Source of the DNA: Bathynomus jamesi
Lineage: Eukaryota > Arthropoda > Malacostraca > Isopoda > Cirolanidae
NCBI GenBank assembly: GCA_023014485.1
Contig: JAJOZX010005618.1
Location: 124,001-188,000, forward strand
DNA length: 64,000 bases
Direction: 5' to 3'
Under the pieces are notes generated by a model, which saw nothing but the letters and a program-made list of their open reading frames with translations, was not told the origin of the DNA and searched no databases. Shown piece by piece: positions 52,120-62,298 of this stretch. The first letter of the stretch is position 1. Each line of letters opens with the position of its first letter. The position numbers and the translations under genes were made by a program.

Positions 52120-52570
52120 TCAACTGCCAGAAAACTTTCCAATGCATCATCTTAATGCTTTACAAACTAAATATCCAAATGTAATCGACTCCAAATCCTT
52201 AGTTAACGAATTGAAATATCTTTATCGTGACAGTGACTTTAGAAAATACAAGTCTGCAAATGGAATTTTAGAAGTCTTTCACGAACTAGGATTATTGTCT
52301 GCAATGTCGGAAACCACAAAGCTGATTCAGCTCCTCCTTACCATACCATACCTGTAACTTCTGTTTCAAATGAAAAAAAGTTTCTCTGTTCTTGATCAAA
52401 TTAGATCATATTTAAGAAACACTGGCTCAAGAATGGCTCTCGTCCCTGGCTAGGATTTCAATTGAAAAAGAAATACTTAATGATTTAGAAAGCAAAAAGG
52501 AATTACATGACTGAATATTAAAGGAATTTACTTTAAAACCAAGATGCTTGGACATTATGTTCAAGTAAAT
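52120..52570 (+). pseudogene. hAT transposase C-terminus, decayed
   Basis: Frame 52112-52357 reads FPMHHLNALQTKYPNVIDSK and GILEVFHELGLLSAMSETTK, then a shift into the dimerisation region: VTSVSNEKKFSVLDQIRSYL-like, RNTGSRMALV and LNDLESKKELHD. The order matches hAT transposases of the TTF/ZMYM-type group. Stops and shifts are numerous. The catalytic D residues and zinc finger are missing, partly because of the Tigger insertion and partly by deletion. Confidence 0.7.
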
Positions 52571-52729
52571 AAAATTCAAATAATTTTTTTTACTGAGGTA
52601 TGTATTTATTTATTTTATTGATAATCTTAAGTTATTGTCATGCATTTAAATGTTGGCTCATATGTAGACTTGAAAATTTAAAAAGAGCCTGAGTAGTCTT
52701 GAAGAGCTGGAGTTGCCACTGATATAGAG

Positions 52730-53410
52730 CTATGTAAACTTTTCAAAATGTACAAAAATATAAAAATTACAATAACTTGTTGAATGCCCAGTTAGGTCAA
52801 CTGTATATCCTTGATGATTGGCGAGGTTAAGTAGCGATATTTTCATAGTTTTAACAAAAATATCATGACTTAACCAATCATGAAGGGCATACAGTTGACC
52901 TAACCAGGCATTCAGTGGTAATTCTTTACTTCCACACACCATAGCACCCAAAAAAAACATGTTTATAGCTAATTAAGGTGCAATAAATCCAAATATCATT
53001 TTGTCATGAACAAATACTTTGCCTGCACTTACCTAACCTAACCTCATTTGCAACAAAAATGAACATGGTATTTAAGTAGGCCGGGCTGAAACTATAATTT
53101 TTGTTTGATTTTAATTTATCAGAGTGACTAACATTGGCTTTTGATATAAAAATAAGATTCCTGAAAAAAATAATTGGTGGCCACCAACGTGTGTCTGGCC
53201 ACCCCCATTTTTGTAAAAACATCTAATGCAGCACTAGCAAAATCAGGAAAATGGCAATATCTCTTCTTCTGAACATGCTAGAGAGATGGTTTGCATACCA
53301 AAAGATGCAGAATTTGATTTAGAACAAATTATTAAGTGGTATTTTTTCATAAAACCTTTAGTTTTTGAGTTATTTTAGAAAAACTAATTTTTTGGGCCCA
53401 TAGACCCCCT
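52730..53410 (+). repeat. LIR-4 left long inverted repeat
   Basis: Pairs with 57345-57920; shared blocks include ACCAAAAGATGCAGAATTTG and AAAACCTTTAGTTTTTGAGT. It carries an extra hairpin at 52783-52915 that is not in the right arm. Confidence 0.88.
52783..52915. repeat. imperfect hairpin in the LIR-4 left arm
   Basis: Arms GAATGCCCAGTTAGGTCAAC and GTTGACCTAACCAGGCATTC flank a diverged stem with a centre near 52850; probably a small MITE of 130 bp. Confidence 0.8.
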
Positions 53411-53613
53411 TTCAACTGAATGTCAACACAATAAAACATTCTCAAGCTGCAAATTGACATGTATTAGTGGTTTTCAATCAGCAATCAAAATCAATCAAAA
53501 TCAGCCATTTTAAATTCATTGAAAATGCTTTTTGACATTCCAAAACGCCAAACATTAAATTATACAATTAACAAATTGTTATTTTGTCATATTTTAGCAT
53601 GATAAATAATAAT

Positions 53614-56600
53614 CTAGAACTTAAAATATTTTTTAGACACAAAATCTTTCATTAATTTACATAATCTAATTTTGTTTCTAATAAGACCATCTCTACGCTC
53701 ATGACCTACAACAGCCAAGGATGCTTCAGTGACAAGCTTGATGTGCCTTTCAACATTCTGACTGTGGCACTCGTGATCCAGTTTCAATGCGGTATTAATG
53801 ATATCATGCAGTTCATCATTACTGAATTCTTTTAATACAGGTGGAACAGTTTCCCAGTGGGACATAGCAGACAGCTTGTGGTATGCAGAAGCTTTGAAAT
53901 TGATGATTGGCTTTCTAAAGACCCTAACATTCTCATCTATAGCAGGATATTCATCAGTACCACCTTCATGATCCTCTTCATTCTCATCATCACTTTCAAT
54001 TATTCCACCTGCAAAATCATTGCTACTACCAGATTCATCATCAAAATCCTCTATAACTCCCCTCAGAGAACTTTATTGACAGCACACCTCCTCACCTCTT
54101 CATCTTCATCAGCCAGCATTCCAACTAAAATACTTTCACCATGAGCAAAATAGCTGTTATTGTTTAATACGTCATAACAAATTTCTCTAATTTTCCTGTC
54201 AGGGAATTTATTTACTCTTTGGATCATATTGAATAGGTTTCTTGACCCATCACTTAGCCTCTTATTAGCCTTGATATTGAACCAACTGTGAAAGTATACT
54301 TTGATGATGAATTCTACTATGATTTTGAGGTTCTTACTGGGTCTTTTTTGTGAAACATAAAAGCAAAGAATTCTACAGGCTAAGGTGAGCCATCGAGAGT
54401 GATTTAGCAGGCCAACTTCTAAGAGTGCAAGGTCTTCATCCACTTCACCAGTAATAATTGCCCAGCAGATGCAGTATCCATAGTATTGGTCTGTTGATAA
54501 ATTATTGACCACCTCATTTGGTAGAAGCACAAATGCAGGATAATGTATAGATTTGAAGTCCACAACATTCCATTCTGACACATCACCATTGAGCTGAGAA
54601 CCAATAGGGCCAGAAAATTTGTCTGGACTTTTTGTTGTCCCATCTAAAGTTATGAAGATGTGTCTAAGTGGCAATTCATTTAGATGCAGAAGACAAATAT
54701 CCCACTGAAGAGGTTGCCCTAAAAACATTTCCAAATATCTGATTGACCCATGCATATGTCCTGTGTTAGTATTTGTCCCATCTGCTTTAAGTTTAATTTG
54801 GCCTCAAGTTCTGTCCCTTTAATGATCTTATAAATGCCATGAGCAATGTCAATGCCTTTGCCACTCTCCGGGGTAAAATGGTCGAGGTAGAAATCATCTG
54901 AAAATAAATGTAATTAATTTTACAATTAAATAAAAATGAAAAAGGAAGGAATAAAGTTAACTTGACAGTTGTCACTTAAAAAGAAAAATTTTTAAGTAAT
55001 TGAAATATTACTTTATAGTACAGTAATATGACAGCATAACGCCTATAACTGTATGACAATCATTTCCATTTACCTGGCTCTCCAGTAATGACATAATGTT
55101 CCTCTAGGATTGTGGATGTATAATACTTTTCATTTACTTTGTTAACAGCAAGTGTAGCATCCTTTCTACCATCAAAGCCAATGCCAGTCACTTTTTCAAA
55201 TATCACTTCTTCCTTCTTCCTTTCAGCTCTCTCCCTTCTCAACTTGTTTCTGAAAAGTATTTCAAAAATATTGGCCATGCATTACTGCATTAGCATTATA
55301 CAAATATACAAAATACAAATGTCAGTGTCCTGTTTGAAACTAATTAATATAAATACAAAATAGAAATTTTGACGCTAATTAAAAATAATAGTAAATCTGG
55401 TGATTTAGAACTTATAGCAGAAGCTAAGAAATGTAATATCTAGAGTGATTAAAAACATACTTATCAATAACATTTTGTATGTTATCTGGGGTGATTACTC
55501 CAAAGTCCACCAATGTAGCAGAACCAATAGCCGCTCCTGCTCTATCACTTACTTGATATCTGTTAGGATATTTAAAGTAGATTTACATATCTATTGTCAA
55601 TGAATAATTTATTGGTAATCTTAATCTCTTAGTCACAATGATTTCACTTTAAGCTGTATTAAAAGATTTATCTTTCAGTACTATACCTGTCACATGCTTC
55701 AGCTAATGAGCGTAATCTAGTTCTGTTCTGTAATGTTGAGACTTCTGGAACATAGTCTGCATCAAATGAATCATTACAACTGTCGCTATCTGTCAACTCA
55801 GGAATGTCCATAGGTTCAGGAGGATGAGGAGGAGGAACTGATTCTTTTGCTTTTTGAGATTGAATAACCCGTGATTTGAATTTTAAGTCAGTGGCTGTTT
55901 CTGGGACTTCTTTCAGGGTACAGTAACCATGCCTAGTTGTTTTCTGGTCCTACAAAGTGATTATATTTCATTACACTATAATGTATCTTTTATCTATGGG
56001 TCTATATATATAAATTGAAATTCTTACAAAAATGAGAAAATACTAAAATATTACTTATTAACATCATTAATAGTGTATTATTGATATTACTAACTTATTA
56101 AATACACTTTAAAAATTGTAGCAAATTATTAATAATTGATAATATTAATAATTGATAATATTAATAATTGATAATTAATTAATATTAATTAATAATTTAC
56201 AACTTGAAATTCAATCAACAGACCTACCTCATAAAACTGGTAATCAGATTCAGTCATTTTTAGTAAGTGCTTTTTCTCTGTATCTGCCAACAGTTTGTCA
56301 TCATGTTGATATACAGTCATACCCCGCTTTACGTTGGTTCACTTTACATCAAATTCGACTTTACGTCGGTTTTCAAGAGCAAGATTTTGTTCACACTACG
56401 TCGTTTTACTCGACTTTACGTCATTTTTCGACTTACGTCCTTGGAACCAATTACCGACGTTAGGCATTTATTTATAGGCCTTATGTACAATAGGCTATTT
56501 TTACTTTTCATTTTCATATTTATTATCTATAGTATTGAAAACATAACCATAAAGTGTTTATTTATAGTTGTATCTAATCGCTACCATCGTCGGAGTGTTT

Positions 56601-57067
56601 TACAGTGTTTACAATCAGTTTTCGGTAGACTTAGGGACCTCTGTTCGCTTTACGTCATTTTTCAACTTACGTCGGGGTCCTTGGAACCAATTACCGACGT
56701 TAGCAGGGTATGACTGTATGTCAAATAAAACTTTTACAGTTTTCAGAAAATCATCCAGATCTTGATGATATTTAGGTCCCCTTTTCTTTTTGTCATACTT
56801 CAGAAGGTGGTTGAATTCCTTTATTTGGGTTTTCAGTCAGCTCTGTATGGCATTTACTGATATTGGATAAACATTATATGGGACCCACAATTTATGCAAT
56901 TCCTCAGAAGTAGCTCTCAGTACAGCATCTGTTTTATAGTCTCCGAAACACAAACACCTTTCAATAACTTGCTTCAACGTAGGCAATTTCCCTAAAGGAA
57001 ACTGTTCTGCTGGCATAAAACGTACATCACCAAGTACTTTAGCAACTGTTTTCCTTGTAGAAGTCAT
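53614..57067 (-). pseudogene. LIR-4 protein, putative transposase, five exons, one MITE and one frameshift
   Basis: Starts MTSTRKTVAKVLGDVRFMPA at 57067 and continues to RGPKYHQDLDDFLKTVKVLF, where the pogo MITE at 56314-56717 interrupts, then LADTEKKHLLKMTESDYQFY. The next exons encode DQKTTRHGYCTLKEVPE with a proline/acidic linker, then YQVSDRAGAAIGSATLVDFG, then KLRRERAERKKEEVIFEK with GKWK. The large exon (about 54900-53620) has LGQPLQWDICLLHLNELPLR, LSTDQYYGYCI, NHSRWLTLACRILCFYVS, WFNIKA and YFAHGESILVGMLADEDEEV, then a shift near 54070 and ERHIKLVTEASLAVVGHERR, DGLIR. It ends at 53614. I know the family only as an unnamed repeat protein of invertebrates. The HSRWLT motif and conserved Asp, Glu and His residues fit a nuclease, but no triad can be assigned. 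Confidence 0.65.
56314..56717. mobile_element. pogo-type MITE, copy P2
   Basis: Ends CAGTCATACCC and GGGTATGACTG with TA at 56312-56313 and 56718-56719. Nearly identical to P1 (17262-17670). It interrupts the first exon of the LIR-4 gene. Confidence 0.92.
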
Positions 57068-57344
57068 ACTTATATTGCAAATGTTGAATTCAATGACAAA
57101 TTGCAGTTGGAAACTTATAACAAAGGCACCTGAAAAAAAAAAGTTTTCAATTTATTACGTTTAAAAAAGTTCATGAAGCAGCCCCACCCTCTATTCTTTA
57201 ATCAAGCATAATGGATGCAAGATAACAAGGAAAAGTCATATCATGTGATCACTATGTCCATATCAACATCCTTTTAGGGCAATGTTAGTAATCAAAAAGC
57301 CAAATCATGCTTATTTTAGAATTTCTTTTGTCACTAAGGTCCGT

Positions 57345-57920
57345 CGAAAGGGGGTCTATGGGCCCCAAAAATTAGTTTTTCTAAAATAACTCAAAAACTA
57401 AAGGTTTTATGAAAAAATACCACTCTTAATGATTTGTTCTAAATCAAATTCTGCATCCTTTGGTATGCAAACCATCTCTCTAGCATGTTCAGAAGAAGAG
57501 ATATTGCCATTTTCCTGATTTTGCTAGTGCGGCATTAGATGTTTTTACAAAAATGGGGGTGGCCTGACACACGTTGGTGACCACCAATTATTTTTTTCAG
57601 GAATCTTATTTTTATATCAAAAGCCAACTGTTAATGACTCTGATTAATTCTATCTTGAGTTTCAGCCCGGCCTAGACTATTTAGACTTACTGCACCTTAG
57701 TTACCTAGAAACATATATTGTTTCATTATTGGTTATGGCGTGTTCAAGTGAAGAATATCCCATTCAATTAACCACGGGATGCACAACAACCATGTATCAT
57801 ACATTAATAAGACGCAGTAATCAATTATTGTAATTATTTTTATGTAAAATTTAGATATAAAAACTATAATAATTTGTTAACTATATCTTTTTATATTTTG
57901 AAAAGTTTACATAGCTATAG
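57345..57920 (-). repeat. LIR-4 right long inverted repeat
   Basis: Partner of 52730-53410. Confidence 0.88.
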
Positions 57921-57945
57921 CTATATGTAGTTTTTCTGTTCTATC

Positions 57946-58412
57946 AATTAATGCAAGGGTTAATATTCATCTTTTAACCCACTCACATGCGGTTAAAACA
58001 GTATAATATATTGAATTGCCATTCAAAACTGACTAAGAAAATATATATCTTATCTTGTGCAGATTTGTATAAAATGTGGTTTTTTATTAAAATATATTTC
58101 CTATTTTTCGTGTTTTTTCAATATATATATATATTTTTTTTTTTAAGTTTGGGAAGAACCGATTCGCCTCTATTTAAAAGGGCATATCTCGGCGGAAAAA
58201 CAAAGAAAAAGTGAGAGGAAAGACAGAGGAAAAAGAAAGGGTGGAGGGGACAGTCGAAGTGGAAAAAGACCAAGGATGACAAGGACTGCAGGGTCGAGCC
58301 CCATCATCCTTGGGTGCTAGGGCCGGGAGGGCGCACGTGAAACCTCCAGGAACAAGCACGTACAAACGAGCACAAAGAGCACTCAAGAGCACGAGCTTAG
58401 AACCCCCTTGCG

Positions 58413-58460
<48 letters not shown>
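57946..58460. other. unassigned, includes a GC-rich 290-bp segment
   Basis: 58150-58440 is purine- and GC-rich compared with its surroundings (GAGGGCGCACGTGAAACCTC, then CACTCAAGAGCACGAGC) and runs into a (TA)n tract. It could be a retroposon with a TA tail; no coding or tRNA motif supports this. Confidence 0.35.
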
Positions 58461-58465
<5 letters not shown>

Positions 58466-58626
58466 AATAAAAACCACGAAGGAAAGGAAACACAAAATGG
58501 TGCTCAAGCGCTTTCGTCTAATGACATCCTCAGGAACACTCAGGAACACTCCTGTTCCTGAGGATGTCATTAGACGAAAGCGCTTGAGCACCATTTTGTT
58601 TCCTTTCCTTTGTGGTTTTATTCATC
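58461..58626. repeat. near-perfect palindrome between (TA)n tracts
   Basis: Arms of about 75 bp, running from TGATGAATAAAAACCACGAA to a matching TTTATTCATCA, contain GTGCTCAAGCGCTTTCGTCT. The loop has a 10-bp direct repeat (AGGAACACTC twice). TA tracts lie at 58418-58460 and 58670-58696. Probably a foldback MITE inserting at TA. Confidence 0.93.
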
Positions 58627-58662
58627 ATAAATATTTTTCAAGTGTTACCTTCGTGAAATAAT

Positions 58663-58703
<41 letters not shown>

Positions 58704-58806
58704 GGTGAATATTTCCTATTTTTGGTGATTCTGGCTACTTCTGCGTAATTCAATTTGTCCTGTTTTAAAATTAAATTATTAGCAATTGTTGGTCTGTTAG
58801 TTCGGT

Positions 58807-59203
58807 GTGTTTATGACCACAAGTGTGACGTATCAGTTTTGCATATTTGACTTTGAAGACATAATCCGCCATATTGCCCTTGATGAACACAAGAGTTTAG
58901 ACCTTTTTTTCAATCACAGAATAATTAAGACATCCGCGACCTGCCATAAATGCAATAGTGCTTGTAGTTTAAGAAAAGACCAAAAGGTCTTTAGGTGCCA
59001 TAAAAAAAAATCCTAAAAATAAACGTGAGTGTTTGAATGCCTGTGGAAGGACGTGAAATCGTGGGTTTTACGTGCTGGGAACAAACGCCCTCATTACTGG
59101 AAATATTTTGCATGGCACTTGTTCCTAGCAGAACATACCGACGAGTCCGCAAAATTGCATCACTTCCTGACTGCAATTGCAGAACTCTACCCTCCGCAAT
59201 AAG
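58807..59203 (+). pseudogene. Merlin/IS1016-like transposase remnants
   Basis: The first frame (58807-59016) reads MTTSVTYQFCIFDFEDIIRH, then CHKCNSACSLRKDQKVFRCH, a zinc ribbon with two CxxC/H pairs as at the start of Merlin-type transposases. After a stop and shift, sequence at 59042-59200 reads LWKDVKSWVLRAGNKRPHYW, KYFAWHLF and LHHFLTAIAELYPP, which resembles the family's C-terminus. The catalytic domain between them is deleted. The family call rests on remembered motifs; no termini were identified. Confidence 0.5.
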
Positions 59204-59228
59204 GTAAGATATTGTGGTTAGGTCCATT

Positions 59229-60617
59229 AGGGGTCATTATGCAGAAAATGACACGGCCTGAAGTTGAAATCAAAAATACATTTTTAGTATCTTTTGGTGT
59301 GCTCTGTTCAAATATAACCTTCATTTCCTGTGCAAATGAAACAGGGCTGGGAATAGAAGCCATAATTATTCCCAGTACTTTGCTCGCTACCTGTTCATTA
59401 ACAGCCACACACAGACAAGCCGACTTCACCATTTTCTTAAACAAGCTGCCCTTCTTTATCCACCTCAAGAATAATCCAAGGTAAAAATAGTATTATTTTG
59501 ATTTCTTAGGTTAGGTTAGGTTAGGTTAGGTTAGGTTTAGTTAGTTTAAGTTTAATTCGGTTAGGTTAGGTTACGTTGTCAAAAATACATTTTTCTAGTA
59601 TATTTTGGTATGCTCTGTTGAAATATAACCTTTATTTCCTGTGCAAATGAAAAATATATATGATTTTTAGGGGCACATTTTTTTTTCTGAACAGGATGTC
59701 CTATCCGTGGATAGGAAGACAAGTTAATGGATAGGATGCAAAAAGTATATTTGCTGTGGTTATATGGCTAAATTATTGGCAGAAATAGATTCAGTATACA
59801 CGATTTAACTTAAATTCATATTTTAGTAAAGGATATCTATTGCAAATAAATTAGAATTTGTCCTGTTCATATGTTAATGTCATTTGGCAGCTAGCGATGC
59901 TCCTATACGGCCTAGGCCTACGTCAATGGCTTGTTTGAAGACTTGGTTGAGCAATTCACAGTTGTTGTTTGTCCATCGTGTGAGTGGTGTATCTAGATTC
60001 ATTGTGTGTGATGACTTCATGTGAGTATGCAAGTTTTTCTCAAGCAAGGGAATGATTCAAGTCTTGAAATAATGCATAAAGTCACTACTGATGGATGCAA
60101 TGAGGCATATAATTATTTACCACGCATCAGTAAGGCTATCAATTTGTGATGTGTAATCATTATGGGGCTCTGCCCCCATACCCCCGAGACCTAAATTATA
60201 CAAATGATAATGTAATAACGGTTACTATATCTCCGTAATAACGGTTACTCTGGCCCGCATACATACAAACAGGACAAATTCTAATTTATCTGCAATAGAT
60301 ATCCTTTACTAAATTATGAATTTAAGTTAAATCATGTATGCTGAATCTATTTCTGCCAATAATTTAGCCATATAACCACAGCAAATATACTTTTTGTGTC
60401 CTATCCATTGACTTGTCATCCTATCCAGGGATATGACGTCCTGTTCAGAAAAAAGACGTGCCAGATTTTTGGTACATTATTTTAATGTACTGACAATCAT
60501 ATTTCTTTTCATTTGCACAGGAAATGAAGGTTATATTTGAACAGAGAATACCAAAATAGACTAGAAAAATATATTTTTGAATTCAACTTCAGGCCATGTC
60601 ATTTTCTGCATAATGAG
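59229..60617. mobile_element. foldback element with about 350-bp interrupted inverted repeats
   Basis: Left blocks at 59229-59340 (with CATTATGCAGAAAATGACAC) and 59690-59875 pair with right blocks at 60490-60617 and 60270-60450. The left outer block is partly repeated at 59580-59660, and the (TTAGG)n tract lies between. No transposase is seen inside. The adjacent Merlin-like remnant may belong to it. Confidence 0.75.
59506..59570. repeat. interstitial (TTAGG)n tract
   Basis: Six exact TTAGG units at 59506-59535, then diverged units and two more at 59561-59570. TTAGG is the ancestral arthropod telomere repeat. A shorter patch is near 43794. Confidence 0.9.
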
Positions 60618-60660
60618 CCAGTTAAGTCAATTGAATACCCACCCAGTTATGTCTAGTGAT

Positions 60661-61402
60661 CAGGGTTTCAGAGCCGGTAAAAAAACTTCTGGCTCCGACT
60701 CCGGCTCTGGAGCAGAAATTTTTTAGTCTGGCTCCGGCTCTTTTATAGTAAATTCTGTTAATTATAAAATAAATATCTAGATTTATATAACTAATTGTCC
60801 AATTTAAAATATACTTGAATATATCAGACTTCTTTATTGAATCTCTATCCATTATGAAGGGTCATAGACTGATAATTATAATTAAAGAATCAAGTACAAA
60901 TTACAAAGAATCTGAAAAAAAAGAAATTTAGCAATACAAGATAATTGACCTAAAAATAAAAATAGTTCAATCCAAGTCAGAAGGACCAACCTTACTAGGT
61001 ATGTATCTAGGTAGTTACCTACTTAGATAAATAGTTAGTACCTACCTACCTAAGGTCTCCACCGCCATAAAAAAAATTTTACCTATATAATTAAGTGTTG
61101 TTAAGACAAATCTTCCCAAATATTTAATGGTTAAAAAATGGAAATTTGCAGATTATTCCTGCAACTCCCACACCTCCATAAAATCCAAGAATCCTATGGT
61201 ACCATTTTTCATAATATATTACAAGAATTATAATTTGCAACTAAACCTATATTTAACAAATAACAATTTAGGTAGCAATATATCGCCCGGAGCCAGACCA
61301 TGGAGCCGTATTTTCAAGGTTTCTGGCTCCGGCTCCGGCTCCGGCTCCGGCTCCAGGTAAGCAAAATTCACTGGCTCCACCGACTCCGGCTCCGAAACCC
61401 TG
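60661..61402. mobile_element. hAT MITE with GGCTCC repeats
   Basis: Ends CAGGGTTTCAGAGCCGG and CCGGCTCCGAAACCCTG; exact 8-bp duplication CTAGTGAT at 60653-60660 and 61403-61410. GGCTCC/GACTCC hexamers make up both subterminal parts, with five in a row near 61325-61355. It is 742 bp and non-coding. Confidence 0.93.
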
Positions 61403-61410
61403 CTAGTGAT

Positions 61411-62298
61411 GCAAGTCATTTTTTATTGTGTCATTTTCTTTTGTCATTTTTTTTGTTTAAAACGAAGATAGTCTGTTTTTTTTTGTTTTTTATTGTTTTA
61501 AACTTATTCCATATTTTTCTTCCTTTAATCTAATAAGTATATTAGTATTACCTATAATTTACTATACTACCATGCTTATACGGTTATACCTAGTATATAT
61601 AGTCATCTTTTAGAAAAACTGAATCACGCAAAAAGTATATAATAGAAAGGAAAAACAAACCCTCATTTTTTATGTATATATATTTTTTAACTAGAACATA
61701 AAACATTCTTCCTCGGTTCAAACAATATACATAATTGTGATTGTCAAGAGTACCAGTATATATATTCCAGATAGAAAAAAAAAATATTCACCTTTTTTTG
61801 AACCTTTTTGTTAACCTAATGTTGTTTAACCTTCATTTCCATGGAAGAATCATCACTAGATTCAGATTGGGTAGAGCATATATGCTAGTTCATGACTCCA
61901 GATTCCTGGGATCTTGGGAGCATTGCTCCAGTAAATTTGACCATGAGAAAAAGTAAATTTGCGTATACGTTCTTGTACAAACCAATTTTTTTAAATTGCA
62001 AATTTAGTTATTTTAAGTTTAGTTGGTAATTCCATATTTAATAATTATTTTTATTTTTTGTTAAGCTTCAATGTTTTGATAATTAAAATTTTATTAAAAC
62101 GTATATTTTTTTAATATAAAATTATCAGGATTGGACTATGTTCCATTGATCTCAGCCAGGTTTGATAAATTGGCCAGATAATTACTTGTGCGTTTTTAAG
62201 TAATCCACCATGACACTAGAATTGAAAAGTTTAGTTAAGTTTAAACTTACTTTTACTTACTTTAACTTACCTACTTTTACTAAGTTTAAAGCACTTAC
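61411..62298. other. no gene seen
   Basis: AT-rich DNA with T-rich tracts, then degenerate TTAC-rich sequence from about 62230 that grades into the minisatellite. Confidence 0.5.

Larger units (their letters stand above)
50612..52721 (+). mobile_element. hAT element H5 in the LIR-4 arm
   Basis: Ends CAGTGGTGACTCC and GGAGTTGCCACTG with an 8-bp duplication ATGTAGAG at 50604-50611 and ATATAGAG at 52722-52729 (one mismatch). A Tigger (50910-51880) is nested inside. Confidence 0.85.
50575..57945 (-). mobile_element. LIR-4: DNA transposon with long inverted repeats, nested insertions
   Basis: The main arms are about 52730-53410 and 57345-57920, and the pairing continues past the hAT insertion at 50612-52721 to about 50580 on the left (AAAAAACTATATATGTAG) and 57940 on the right. 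So the hAT landed in the left arm. The gene (53614-57067, minus) differs from LIR-1/2/3. End bases and duplication are unresolved. Without insertions it would be about 4.8 kb. Confidence 0.75.

Noticed and set aside
58174..58392. 72-codon proline/serine-rich minus-strand frame in the GC-rich segment
   Set aside because: No homologous motif recognised; base composition alone explains it.
59187..59484. Overlapping frames of about 90 codons on both strands
   Set aside because: They lie in the foldback inverted repeat and show no family motif.
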